Below are positions 50,721 through 63,579 of a DNA stretch of 64,000 nucleotides, piece after piece (positions within the stretch are counted from its first letter, which is position 1; each line of letters starts with the position of its first letter). Source of the DNA: Hofstenia miamia (taxonomy: Eukaryota; Xenacoelomorpha; Acoela; Hofsteniidae). The notes under the pieces are model-generated. The model was not told where the DNA came from, did not search any database, and saw nothing but the letters and a program-made list of their open reading frames with translations. The DNA is taken from positions 600,478 through 664,477 of the forward strand of contig CABFPE010000137.1 in assembly GCA_900660155.1 (NCBI GenBank). Reading direction: 5' to 3'. The translations under genes were made by a program, and so were the position numbers.

Positions 50721-51657
50721 TTTTGTATTCAAAAATTTATCGAAGTTTCACTTGCGTTTTGCAAACTTTTTAAAAATTTACTAATATCAAAGTGCTACAA
50801 TTGGATGATATTTGATTGTTGTTTGAACATAAGTATTTCCGTTTCGAGTCAAGCGTTAAAGGTTATGTTCAAACAAAGTTCACATTTATATTTAAGTGAC
50901 ACTTCACAGGATTTGTATTCTTAAATTTGATTAATTGATTAATGATGTCCACAATAATTTATTTCCAATCTCAAATGTAACTGTTTTGTTTAGTGGCGGT
51001 TTTACATTCATGTGCTTAAGCAAGACACGAAGCTAGAAACATTCCGACTTGCATAGCCCTATCAATTAAGTAAAAAGAAGCACAGTATTTCATATGATGA
51101 CTAGGGCGATTTTTTATTGACATTAAATCTTGAAAAATTGACTTGACGAATTGACTTGAAAAAAAGAAAAAATTGACTAAAAAATGACTTTATAATTCAT
51201 TATTTCTACAAAACAACTATTCCACAAAATAGTTCATGTAGGAAAGAATGTAAGGCTCTAAGTTTTGTACAAGATAATTCTTGCAATCAGTCAGAAGTAT
51301 GCTAAATTTTGTAAAAGAAGAGTCCATGTCTTTACTTAAAGGGTGAGCCTTTTGGAAAAGCTACTCCCTCAAAAGTAAAACGGCCTTGTTTCTCTATTGC
51401 TAACAATTGCAATTAACCGTATTTATTGACCCTGCTTCAAAAATTGACTTAATGATAAATTTTAACAAAATGGACCTTAGTTACGCTATAGTCTCATGTT
51501 TTTCATTTTTTGATAGCGATGAATGTATTTGCGTTGTGAAATTTTTATTACGATTGCATAAAAAATTCATAATGAAATTTATTGCAAGATAAATTTTTGG
51601 ACTCCTTCGAAAAGGAATTGTCAGAGCTTAACCACTTAGCCTACTCTCTCCTAAAAT

Positions 51658-52570
51658 ATGAACAACCCAGAATCGGCCCCGCTAAGTAATGATTTTATAT
51701 TGGACGACAATTGGTTTGATTTCATAAGTCCCCAAGACGTTTATAATCTATTAAGTAAATCCAAGGTCAATAATGCTCATTGACATGATGGGATTCCTTC
51801 GAGTTTGTTTAAAAAAACAGCACTCTGGATTGCCTATCCGATCTGCAATATCTTCAACGCGTGTATTGAATCATTTATTTCCCTGCAAAATGGAAAACGG
51901 CTAAGATCACACCAATCCCAAAAATTTCTGACAATAATGGTATCTCTTTCAGACTGATGTTGTGTTTGCCACTTCTGGCTAAGAATTGACATGATATCTT
52001 ATCGGATAATCATCGAGAAGTTACTAAATCACAATTTTTCTCGAGGCTTCTGCCTGTTCATAGCAGACTACTTATCTAATCGATCATTTCAGATTAGGTA
52101 CAACGGCTGCACAAGTCACCAAAAGCAGACATCTTCCGAAGTACCACAAGGCTCAATACTTGGTCCACTGCTTCTGACTTTCATCATTCCCATACCCATC
52201 GATGCTGCGGAAATAAGATCCGAACTAAGTAATATTGAAAATTGGTCCACCAAAAACAATCTTGGTAGCAACTAACGTAAATGCTGGTAAAAACTCAATC
52301 GATCCCCTGGGCAAGAAACTGCTAATTCTGAAAATCACCTCCAACTTTAGATGACATAATCACATCGATGATGTATGCAGGAAGGCTTCTAAGAATCTGT
52401 CTTGATTAAGCAACTTAGAAACCACTCAAACAACCAATTCATGTTCACCGTCTTCTCTTATATGGTGTTATCGATCTTTGATTATGCCTCTAAAATTTTT
52501 GTGATGCTCCACTTTCGTTTGGAGAAATTCTCCCGAAGCTCGAGCAGAAACCAATTCAGGATTTACAAAA
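51658..52570 (+). mobile_element. LINE RT fragment
   Basis: Plus-strand blocks of a non-LTR reverse transcriptase: a pre-RT stretch MNNPESAPLSNDFILDDNW with DGIPSSLFKKTA, then an open stretch 51991-52275 with HNFSRGFCLFIADYLSNRSF and SEVPQGSILGPLLL (motif B). Next comes DAAEIRSELSNIENWSTKNN, which normally follows the YADD block. The YADD segment itself is missing, implying an internal deletion. A few thumb-like words follow in other frames to about 52570. It is 5'- and 3'-truncated and dead. The clade resembles Jockey/CR1-type LINEs. Confidence 0.7.
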
Positions 52571-54930
52571 ATAGACAATAAAATCAATTTAAGATGCAGA
52601 CAATTTTTCTTAGTTGGATTAATAAACGTTTATTTATTATATTATTATCATAAAACCTTAATTTTTCTTTAAGAAGTAAAGCAACAGTTGTGAACGCATT
52701 TGAATTAATTTAGTTTAAGCTTTTCTGTGAATTTAGGTTTAAATCCAAATTAATTATTTGATAAAAATTAATTCATTATTTATACTACCTTAGTTTAAAT
52801 GTTACCACCAGGAATTCACCAAAAATATTTTTTACCTATCCAATGATCAAATAGGGTAAACTACTGGATCCATAAGATGTATTATCTTATTATATGCTCC
52901 ATTTCTAAGATCATAATAGCAAATAGAAAAGAAACTGTTACTTTCTGATATTAGTTATTGGGAAAAAGTGTTTCTATTATCTTCCAAATTAAAATTTATA
53001 ATTTTTGCTCAATATATTTGCGATATCTTTCTTATTCGTGTACCTCCTACTACTTTATTTCACTTCCTTTCTTCAATGGTTTAGCACCCTGGGGTGCACT
53101 TACACTTGATGTATTTTATTAAACCTGTAATTAACAAGGCGGGTATATTTCTAATTACAATATTTAAAGATAGAATCATCCAAGCACGAGATTTAATTTG
53201 TTTTTTTTTAGAATAGTAATAAAACAAATCTAATACTCACTGGCTTAGTTACATTTGGCAGGTTTGTAAAACACTCTCAAATACAGGTCAATGCATTTAT
53301 TAAGAAAAAACCCATTTTTGGTTAGATTTGCTCAATCATTTGAAGTAATTATTTACCTTAGATTTATAATTTGACTTACGGATCGTTTTGATTAATTGCT
53401 TAGCTTTCTCATGATTAGCCCAATTACGATCAATAGGATTCGATGTCGAAAGGTCGTATAACATATTTTATTAATTACCTGTTCTTTAATCGAAGTAGAA
53501 TCAGATTAGTTAAATCACTCGTATTAATTTAAGGCTAATTAATTTGATTCATAAAGATGCTATTAGATTTGACGGTTTCGTGATTCTACACGTAATGCAT
53601 TTAACCTGCTATCGGCATCATTTAAATGTAAGTAGCATCAAAGGGAAAGTTTTTTCAAGAACTATTATTTTAGCTCACTAAAATTTACTGAAGTTTCTCT
53701 CTTTTGTCTTAAACTTTATGGTTATTAACATAAACACAAAGATTGTGATCACTAAACGATTCAAACGTATGGGTTTATATTTATTACAACAATCGAATAA
53801 ATAGTTCAGAAATCAAAAATACAACAAATATATTAAATTCAGAATCATTTACGTAATTTGGGTTCAAACTTCTAAGGACACTAAAAAATAATTATTTCAA
53901 AAATTGAATATTCAATGTGACTAAAAAATTCAGCGATATAATGTTTATTTAAATTACAATAAATACTTGAGATCGCTGTTGCACGAACTTGAAATTCATA
54001 TAAAGAGAATAATCTTAATTATATCATTGTTAGACAATTATCTCACCTAGAGCCAGCCTACTAAATTGGAAGCCTATAAAACGCTAACAAAGAGAACATA
54101 CTATGATGAATAAACCCACAAAAATCAGAACACATGTCATTTTAGTCCTGACTCGACCTATTCTTATGCTCTAGCCTAGTACAGTCCTGATTTCAATAGG
54201 GCCGGCACAACCTTCGTCAAAATTTACAAAATAGGGTTCGCCTCATGGGAATTACTGTGATAAAAATTTAAACCAGCTGTAAATGAACATTTGGGATATC
54301 ACTATTATTTGATATTCAATAAAAATAAGGTGCCATTGTATTGTAAACGATATAAGATTAATTTACTTGTTATAGGCCTACATATTAAATCCTAAATAAG
54401 GATTTGCAATGATTGATAAGACGAAAGTGTTTTCAAAGTTTAAAAAAGATGTTAGAAAACTTTGAAGGGAGAGCTTGACAGGCTTAGCACAAGTAATCAA
54501 AGAGAAGAAAATAATAATAAAGCTTCTTGCGATTATTCCTTTAGAATACTTTGAACAAATTATAGTGAACCGTTCGCCGTTCCAATGCCTTTTAAGTTTT
54601 TGCAAGTTTAATCAACACCAAAAAAGAGGAAAATTAATTTGGTATTTTATTAACTAATCTATCGTTTACAATAGAGTCATATGGTTCATTATTGTAATAC
54701 AAAGTTTTGAATTTTATCAATATAAAATGAACCAATTTACATTTCATATGTATCATTTCTGAAATTACAGTACTAAAATCAATCGTACTTAAAAATTTTT
54801 CACACATTATGAAAGGACTGAATTTTACAAAACTTAATAGTGCACCTATTTGTTGGCAATTGCAGTCTAATGAATAAGCAACTCAATATGACTCAGAGTT
54901 AACACACATTTTGAACAAAACAAAGTTGTA
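52571..54930. other. Intergenic, no recognised content
   Basis: 2.4 kb of AT-rich sequence with no recognised gene, repeat or RNA. Confidence 0.35.
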
Positions 54931-54938
54931 CCAAAGAG

Positions 54939-55187
54939 GGGTGGCGCGTTTAGGATTTTTAAAACGGGGGGCAGACACCCATTTTTACAGAAAAAAATTG
55001 CAAAAAAGTTTTTTGAACAAAAATAAACATACACAAAATGCAATCGCCTGTTTTTAGCAGCAAATCGATTGGTAACATTTTGAATTAACGTGAACTATTT
55101 TCAATTTTGAGGAAAATAGAACATTTTTCTTAAGTGTTCGCAGTTGGCCCTAAGGGGGAGCGATCGCTCCCCCTAAACGCACCACTG
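54939..55187. mobile_element. hAT-like MITE with 8-bp target duplication
   Basis: A 249-bp non-coding element has imperfect inverted ends (GGGTGGCGCGTTTAGG left; CAGTGGTGCGTTTAGG inverted from the right) and is flanked by the direct repeat CCAAAGAG at 54931-54938 and 55188-55195. The CAGTGG-type end and the 8-bp duplication are hallmarks of hAT transposons. Just inside the right end lies the perfect 20-base palindrome GGGGGAGCGATCGCTCCCCC (55154-55173). Confidence 0.85.
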
Positions 55188-55735
55188 CCAAAGAGTATCT
55201 CAATTGACTAAAATATCTATAGGCTAAAATATTGACTTAGACATTGATTTCATAATAGAATTCTGTTATCAAACAGCAAAAACTCAACAATTCGTTAGAT
55301 GGCTGTAGTCCTAAAGCAATTTCTCTGTTACACATTTGCTGTACACTTGCATCATTTGGACCTCGCCTTGGCAATTATGCTAATTTCGGGCAAAATAGGA
55401 AAGTGGCTTATTTACTACTACACGTAACTTCAGATTTTTGATAGAAACTGTACGAGTAAGTACACTTTTATATTAACTTTCAAATCATTTTTATCACTAT
55501 AATTGGAAAATCATGATGATGATGATGATGATGATGTATATTAATCTAAACACTTACAAAAAATAAAAACAAATACACTTTACAATGCTAAAAATCCCCA
55601 TATTATTTGTGCATTAACTTGTTATTTTTATTTATTATTTTTATTTTCTTTATTAATTTATTGTTACAATGTTTAGAAAGGATAATTTTTTAGCACTAGT
55701 GGTGCTCATTTGTATTACCCATGACATTTAAATTA
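55188..55735. repeat. Intergenic with (GAT)n microsatellite
   Basis: The trinucleotide repeat (GAT)8 lies at about 55513-55536. The rest is AT-rich with no recognised feature. Confidence 0.8.
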
Positions 55736-56159
55736 TTATTTGAATATTAAATCAATTAGATTAGTATTTCCTTGTATTACTTTAGTTTTTATATTGTTGA
55801 AGAACCTAGTACATTCATTTTCAGATATTTTATCTATATTACAACTAACTAATGAACTAGAATTTATATAATTCCATATTTTATTGTCCCTAACTTGAAG
55901 AGAATATCTTTGTAGCATAGAGTTATGCTGTTTTATTGAAGTTTGGTTTTTTACTTTAGCCCTAGTATTATATGTGTGATTAATTTCATTGAAATAGTTA
56001 AACTCCATCGGGTATTCTTTTATTTGAATCTTTATTATGTGCTTTAGTAGTTCAAATATGTATAATCCATATATATTGAGGATATCACTATCCAAGGAAG
56101 ATCCAACATTTACAAAATAGTTGCTGAATTTACTACAATCGATATAATTTTTATTATAT

Positions 56160-57150
56160 TATTCTGGAGTCCCCCAAGGTAGCGTTTTGGGGCCATTGCT
56201 TTTCTTGATTTTCATGAATGACGTTACCGACTGCATAACTGACTCCTCTTATTTCCTCTTTGCTGATGACCTTAAGATATCGAACAACAAGGGTGCCGAA
56301 TCAGTTCAGTGTGACATTGACCGACTTCATGCTTGGTCTGTAACCAACGGTCTTGATTTCCATCCGAACAAGACGAAAATGTTGCTGATAAATTCCTCTG
56401 ATATCGCGCTGAACTTAGCTGGCGTTCCGATTGTGGCTGTGGATCACATTACGGACCTTGGTATCATTGTAAGTAATTGCCTGAAATGGGACGCTCACAT
56501 ATCGAAAGCCAGAAATATTACGCAATTCATCCGCCGTAACATTCCTTCGTGTGCTGGTATAGGCACTAAAATCAATTTATATCGCTCATGTATTCTCTCT
56601 GTTTTGCTATACGGTTCTCCTTGCTGGCATTGTAATGTTACAAGTCTGCACAAGCTTGAAAATTTCCAGAAACGTGCCTTATGGTGGATAAGGAAAGCCG
56701 ATCACTATGCAGAAAATTTGGTGTTCCTCAAGATATTGCCGATCAGCTATCAGCTTCTAGCCGCGGACATGTGCCTGCTCTGGAATATCGTGAACCGGAA
56801 AACTGATCTTCGTCCTGAACAGTACCTAGATTACAATTCCCGACGACTCTCCACCCGATCTCTTTCACGTGGTCTGTTTGCAATAAGAAGAACAAGGAAG
56901 TTCCATGCTGACACCAACTTTTTCATAAGAGCCCCCAAGACTGCCAACGAACTGATCAAACTAAATATAGTGGATTTCTCGTGGTCGAAAGATCATTTCA
57001 AGCGTTCATTGTTTTCACACCTTATGACAAGGAATGCCGACTTCGATATTAACAAGCGATGTTCTTATTTTATCCAATGTTTTGGATCTTTTTGTTTGCA
57101 TTAGCTTTTGTATTCTATTTTAGAATAAAGCCTTCTAGTAGTAGTAGTAG
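56160..57150 (+). mobile_element. 5'-truncated LINE insertion, RT C-terminal half open
   Basis: An open frame from about 56163 to 57104 starts at motif B (SGVPQGSVLGPLLF), continues through LFADDLKIS (YADD as FADD) and the thumb (LGIIVSNCLKWDAHI, LLYGSPCWHCNVTSLHKLEN) to a long C-terminus. It has no stop before 57104. The 3' tail is a short (TAG)n microsatellite at 57136-57150 rather than poly(A). Codon use is GC-richer than the host LINE around it. The open frame and sharp edges point to a recent insertion into the minus-strand LINE linker. The 5' truncation makes it inactive. Confidence 0.85.
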
Positions 57151-57959
57151 CATGCTTATTTTTGGTTCCTGTTATATTATTCAAAATAGAATAGAATTGC
57201 TTTGAACCCTTTAATACAGTATTAATTTTAGTAGTATAATATTTTCGTTTAATGTTTCGTACTCTAGATACCACTTTATTTCTATAATGCAAAAAACCGT
57301 TAAAGATTTTTGTACATTTATTTTGCTTAAATTTTCTATAAGCTAAATTTTGTTTTGTTACTAAATTTTTTACTGAATTATTTATGAAGTTTATAGAATA
57401 ATCTTTTTTGAATTTAAAAAGCTTAAATTTTTCAATTGTTTCTTGTAATATATCAAGGAATTTAGAATATATCTTTTTAGCATTTGACAAAGTGGTTGTG
57501 TATATCTTTAAATCTCTGCATTAAAAGAAACATACAATGCAATAGTTTTTTATTAGAAAACAAGAATGAATATGAAATCAATGTCTTTTTATTGCATTTA
57601 TAATCAGTTTTGCATGTTATAGATATAAGAATATGGCCAGTAAAGATATCGTTAAGTAAATCAACAGACACAATGTTGTCCATTTTAAAATTTGTAATTA
57701 TATGATCTAAACACGAGCCACTGTTATTGTGTGGAGTAACGTCATTTAATAGAAATTTAAAGTTATTTGCGGATATACATTGTAAATATGAATCACTAAT
57801 GGGTGTTCCTATTAGAGTATAAATGTTAAAATCTCCCATAATGATACATGGCATCAAGAAAATTTGCAAAGTTTGAAATGAAATTGTACGTGTCATTGTT
57901 TGGCGGATTTTATATGGCACATATATTAAAGCTAAGAGAGTTTGGTAATTTACATCTAC

Positions 57960-59040
57960 ATACTATGCATTCTGATAAAAACCAATTTGGGTTTTGCAAG
58001 CTATTGTCAACAGATCATGCTCTTCACCGCATACTTGATTTCTGCAAGCAATCAGAGAAGAAAGGATTTGATTATGTCAGAATACTCGCCCTGTACCTAA
58101 GCAAAGCCTTTGACAGAGTTCCGCATAAGTTGATTATACGGAAACTGTCGCACTTCCCATCTATTCCGCCAAATATAGTCCATCTGATCAATTCCTTCCT
58201 TTCTGATCGAGACCAATATGTTACCGTCAATGGTGAAACATCTGAGCTGGCTGAAGTAACACTCGGGGTACCCCAGGGAACAATTCTCGGGCCTATACTT
58301 TTTAACATTGTGTATGATGATCTTCAAATTGACACCAGCCTTGGGATGTTAGTTAAGTTTGCTGACGATATATCCGGATGTTTCCCTGGTAGAAACTGCA
58401 AAGATTCGGCGGAAGCTGGGTTGGATGCAATATCCGAATGGTGCAGTGAGAACAATTTTCTATTGAACGAAAGTAAGTCTCAAGAACTTATTATTCCGCT
58501 TCGAGCAGGATACCAATTACCCTCATCTCTAAATGACATCAAACGCGTGGACAGACTTATTCTGCTTGGAATTACTATTGACAAGGGGCTATCATTCAAT
58601 GACCATGTTAAATCCCTGACCAAGAGATTAGTTCGTACATTTTATCTGATCAAGAAACTTCGTTCAGTGTCCATCTCTGTGGACGATGCCAGAAATCTCT
58701 ACAAGTCTTTGTTTCTTTCTCAATTGAATTATGGTATTACCGTTTGGGGAGGCTCATCTAACCTCAACATCTTAGATAAAGTCCATAAGAAATTTGTCAC
58801 GGCCGGAATTATTCCTCGCATTTCTCGAACCGTATCTGAAATGGTAGATGATGCCGATAGAAAACTCTATGGTAAGATATCATCCGATAGCAGGCACTCA
58901 CTTGTTGACATGATTCCCCAAAGAGAGGATTACGCCATTGCCCGTCTGAGGGAAAGGTTACCCGCTTCCGATGTACACTCATCAAAGAAATTCCTAAGGA
59001 CATTTCCAGACAGATTCTTGCGCGCCTTTTAGTAGTGATT
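57960..59040 (+). mobile_element. 5'-truncated LINE insertion of a different family
   Basis: An open frame to a stop at 59030-59032 covers RT motifs from the fingers onward: NQFGFCKLLSTDHALHRIL, LYLSKAFDRVPHKLI with catalytic Asp replaced in context (normally LDLSKAFD), GVPQGTILGPILFN, KFADDISGCF and the thumb LLGITIDKGLSFNDH, then LNYGITVWGG. The protein differs clearly from the insertion at 56.2-57.1 kb, so these were two separate events. It has no stop within the frame, suggesting a young insertion. The frame upstream of about 57960 belongs to the interrupted minus-strand endonuclease in antisense. Confidence 0.82.
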
Positions 59041-59350
59041 GGTAGCCTATAATCCGTTTGTTTGTGTATACGAGATATGTTAGATGTATTTCTGATATAT
59101 AAATATAATTCATTGTCATTGATATATAATTGACGTCTAGAATTTCATAATTAATTTTTTTGGCCAAGTAAATTGCAACACCACCGCCTTTCTTTTTTAA
59201 CCTAGCTTTTGAAATTAAAGGATGGAAATTTTCAATATGATAAAATCCTAAGTCGTCATTTTCTTTAATCCATGTCTCATTTAGACATAAAGCTGAAAGA
59301 TTAGAGTTAGTACCGATAAAAGCTTCTACAGATTCAAAATTCTTATTTAA

Positions 59351-59744
59351 CTATCTTACATTTATGTTTACTTTAATGCCAACACTAACCAAATCAAATC
59401 TAATGAAAGATAAAATGTTGATTTTAAAACAGCTCAATTCGTTGAAATTGAACGGCAGTTATACGATTGGTTGGCACTTTTTATTTTTACAACGAATTTT
59501 AACCCCAACTTTCAAAATTTATCTCAAAAAGACCAATTTTTCTAGATGAATGGAGGATTTCCACTGATATTCAAAATTTATAAAAATTGGTATAGTGATC
59601 ATACTAAGCCTTTCAAAAATCAGTGCCTAGGTACTTTATCATTCTGGGCTTCTATAATCATTTTTGCCAATTGACTTAAGAACAAAATATGATCATTGTT
59701 TAGTGCAGATTATAAATGGCAACTAAAACACCATAATATGCAAT
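59351..59744. other. Short intergenic stretch
   Basis: Nothing recognised beyond possible 5' sequence of the minus-strand LINE. Confidence 0.3.
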
Positions 59745-61740
59745 TTAATTAAGATGTGATTTACAAATATGCATTATGCAAAATCTTCTCACTGATCTTG
59801 TGTATCTGCTCATGAATAGGTTGCCCTTTCTTGAAGATTTCTTTGATAGTAAGTTTGCCATCAATGAAAATACATTCTTGATTATCACCCTGGATGAGCT
59901 TTTCTTGGACTGCTTTGTAGTCAAACATCTGGTTGAGTCACTTGGCATCTCAGCTGGAACTCACATAATTTAGTTTATCAGGCAAGTGGGCCAAGTTTTT
60001 TTCCACTTTTTGACTTTCTACTTAGCAGTAAAATTGGTTTTCTATGTATGGTGGCAGTAAGCATAGCAAGTTGTCCTTTCAGCATGTGTTTTGACATTGG
60101 AGAAGTTGGCTGCATCACAAAGGCTAGCAATTCCAATTGTGACAGGGTAATTAATCTTGGCTGTGCCTAATGTATCCCAGAACTTTCCACAAAGTCCATG
60201 GCTTCTTAAGTTGCTAATCTGCTTGGCAGTGATTTTTACTTGAGCTGTATTACATTCTGCATCCAGAGCAAGTTGTTGCCCTAGTGATTGTAGAAGTAGG
60301 AACTCTTCATTTGAAAACATCTCCATAAGGCACCACTTCATCATGCCCAGCACCTCCTTATCCTAGTTGTCTACAATTATTCTTTCTTGAATAGTCAAGA
60401 CATCTAAGAATTCTGCTAGCATATGTTCAATTGTTAGTATCCTTTCATCTTTAGTAATAGACCATTGAGGAGTCAGCCATAGTGTTGAGATTGGACCTGC
60501 AAACTTTTTTAGCTTAATCCTTTCAATCAGCTCCCATATATAGGGGGAGACTTGTACTGCTGATGTAGATAGATGCTCATCTTCCTTATAGAACTGCTTG
60601 GGCATTATCATAATGTGGTCAATTATTAGTATGGGAACTTGGCAGCCTGTTTCAATAAATTGGCTGTAGCTGCATTCTAGGTATGTAAGGTCCACTAGGT
60701 TAAAGAAAACTTCTTTTCAAATCATTCCATGGATTTCTTTGTTTTCCCAGGTGATGTTGGAGCTGAGCACCTGTGTAGATGCCAATTTTTTGCATTCCAT
60801 GTGAGAGGACAGACTGCAATTTCATGGGTAAACTGTTTTCCCAAGTTTATACAAGTAACTGTGTCAATCAAAATAGTAAGCATGGGCATCTTTGTGAGGA
60901 AGATTGATAAGATCCATATTGCCCCTCTTGCATAGATTTCAGCTGTTAACTTTTCAGAAAAAGGCATTCTTTGAAATTCTTCCTGTCCTGTGTCTCATAA
61001 GATATATGGATTTCTCCTAACAGCTATTCAACAGACAAATGGTATTGTGATGCAGGACTTTTTATGTTGATAATTGGCCACTCTGCCTCTGGATTTGTGT
61101 CAGCTTAAATGTTTTCCCAAACTTCTTGAATATCTTGGAGCATGGAGACACTCTGTGAGAATGCAAAACTAGCACAGAGATCTGTTACAGATGTAAGGCA
61201 CAGCATATTCAGATTGATAGATTTAAGTGTTTGTGCCTGGAGGGCAGTGTCAATTATCAGTTTTTGATCAACTGCCAGCCAATGAGTAGGTATTCTTTTG
61301 CACATCATAAGGTCTGTGTAGATAAGTTTAGTGATGGAAATGATGTTCATGTGATTTACACCAATATGGCAGTATTCTTCCTGGTATAATATCATGAATT
61401 TTTCCATCCAAAATGTAAAATTTCAACAGGGTCAGGGATGTCTTCTGTGAACTCTTCATGAAAAATCATGAATAATCAAATGTTTTTGTCCTTTGCCAGG
61501 CAATATGTGATTTCAATGCTCTCCATTATGTTAGGCTGCTATATCTCATTGACCCAAAAGTAGTAGATGACTAATAAATTGGCAAAGGTGATATTACCCC
61601 ACTCAAATTGCTGGATTTCTTGCTAGTTATTTAGAAATTTGCAGAGCTGTGTGATCATGAAATCTTCATTGACAGACATGTGCATGGTATTTTGCCAATA
61701 GTGGTGGTGTCGTGTAGCATAATCCAAAGAATAATCCTGC
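59745..61740 (-). pseudogene. Broken large coding region of unknown family
   Basis: The minus strand holds a chain of open segments with protein-like composition (many Trp, Cys and hydrophobic blocks) over about 2 kb, equal to some 600 residues. It is interrupted at roughly eight places. I do not recognise the family. It shows no LINE, transposase or dipeptidase motif. A strong polypyrimidine tract and CAG (about 61768-61739) precede its first segment, as an intron acceptor would. It could be a host pseudogene or the relic of a mobile or viral element. No function is proposed. Confidence 0.45.
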
Positions 61741-63560
61741 TAAGAAGAGAAGATCAGATTATTAGTCAGTATTAAGATCGAATTATGATTTATTGATTAA
61801 AAACAATTTAAGTTTAATTATCATCATTATTTTTGTAAATGCAACTAAGAAACAAAATAGCAAATTAGTACTTGTATACAAATAATTTGACTAAATGAAG
61901 GGGTGAAATGGCTTCCATTATTTTTAGCCATTTTGGCAGATGAACTAAATTCAAATCTCAAATGACATGTACTTTTTGAATTATAGTATAAATAGAGCAG
62001 AATTCAATTTGGAAAACTGTTGAAGTAAATTCTTCAGAAATCTTATTCTTAGATTTAACTTGGTTTGCTTATTATTAATCAATGTCAAGCTAAAGGGTAA
62101 ATACAGTAGTAGTGGCTTGGGCACACATCAGGAGTGATCCAAGGGTCCTTGATCCAAGCCATGAACCTGAATTTAGGTTAGGTGTACAAATAGGAGTTTC
62201 CCTCTGCTTAGCTGACTATTGATTCATTTGTTTGCATGTATTAAATAATTGATATCAGAGATAAGGCTGGATAGCCTACTGTAGGTTATATCTGTATTAC
62301 ACTGTCAAATTAGGTGACCTATAAATAGACTGATAAATAGACTGAGCATTTACTGTTATTTAAATGTAAGGTAGGAAGCTGCAAGTGATTATTTACATTA
62401 TCTAATTATATTAATTAAAGCCAATGAATTTTGGTAATGGCTGAATTAATATTTATTAATCAGCTAGTGACATTGCCAGGTTGTGAAGTATCATAATTAC
62501 ACATTACAAATTGAGTTTAATTTAGTTACAAACAGCATTGAGAGCTGCACTGAGTTAGGATAGGGAACACATAAGTACTTTGATGAGCTGAGGCTTGGAG
62601 CTACTTGATCAATGATGGAGGCACATTTGGATTGAGTTGGAAATCTGAGTCAGCCAGAGGCAATAGCCAAATCACAGAGAAGAACTGCAATAGTGGTATA
62701 CCTAAACAGTATCAAGTTACTTTAAGTTAAACAAAGGTTAATGATAATGTATCTCATGTCAAAGTAAAAAGTTAACATCAGTACATCCCTACCCACATAT
62801 AACAAAGAACAATGATTTAAAAGATAATTTACTCTCTGTTAAAGCTTGGTAGCAGATGCTACATGGTGACTGTGACAGTTAAGAACAAGCAGGAGAAGAA
62901 TCAAACCAATATCCTGACTCAGGACTTGGAATCAACAAGTAAGTAAAGCAACCAAGTAACAGAACACCTGTGGAAAATCAGATACAGCATACAGTCAGCT
63001 ACCCAGATAACAATTTTTACATTGTTTATAGTTGTTTCATACTTTTGGTTGTTGCAGCAACCAATAACATCATAATAACAACTTTAGTAAAAAATAATCA
63101 GTGAGCAGATGCTTGCAAATAAAACTCACTTTGTTATTTTTATTACTAGATCATTTTATATAAAAAATGATTTGCAAAACATTTTTTGAAATTTTTAATT
63201 TGTGAACAATTATGATATACCAGTTAAGTGAATTTTCAAAATAATTAATTCATGAATATTTGGACACCTTGATATTGCCTGTTAAATAACATAAGTAATA
63301 ATTGAGCAGAAGAGATTTTTCACGACTTAAGAAAGTATTATTTCAAAATTGCACTTAATCTTAGATTTTTAAATTTGTGTTAAATTTGGCAGATTTTTAT
63401 GTTCATTATTATCATTTATATACGAGACATTCATTTAAATCTTTAACAAATGTTTGTATTGAATATGCTTGACAGTGTCTCAAAGATAGTGGTTTGCCCT
63501 TTGTTGGGTTTGTGTTTGTTTAAACAGCAATGTTTGAGCAGCTTAGCAATATAACATTTT
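61741..63560. other. Flank of the unknown broken gene, no recognised content
   Basis: About 1.8 kb with a base texture like the broken gene (less simple than the introns). No motif, repeat or RNA gene was recognised. It may contain that gene's upstream part. Confidence 0.3.
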
Positions 63561-63579
63561 ATTTACATTTAAAAGTAAT

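Larger units (their letters stand above)
55736..59350 (-). mobile_element. RT-less LINE, split by two other LINEs
   Basis: Reading down the minus strand, the endonuclease starts at about 59340 (ETWIKENDDLG, KKKGGGVAIYLAK) and is cut near 59041. It resumes below 57945 (PPNNDTYNF, IIMGDFNIYT with the GDxN site, SCLDHIITN). A Lys-rich linker follows to ILNNITGTKNKHA at about 57152, where it is cut again. It resumes near 56160 with FSNYFVNVGSSL, which normally lies just before the RT. This passes straight into the C-terminal tail (DILNIYGLYIFELLKH, HTYNTRAK, QRYSLQVRDNKIWNYI) ending at 55736. The whole reverse transcriptase is therefore absent through an internal deletion, while both gaps in the rest are filled by plus-strand LINE insertions. 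A few frame changes are present. Confidence 0.8.

Noticed and set aside
57848-57960. N-terminal extension of the plus-strand LINE frame
   Set aside because: Antisense to this stretch are endonuclease words of the interrupted minus-strand LINE (IIMGDFNIYT, PPNNDTYNF), so the open frame here is accidental.
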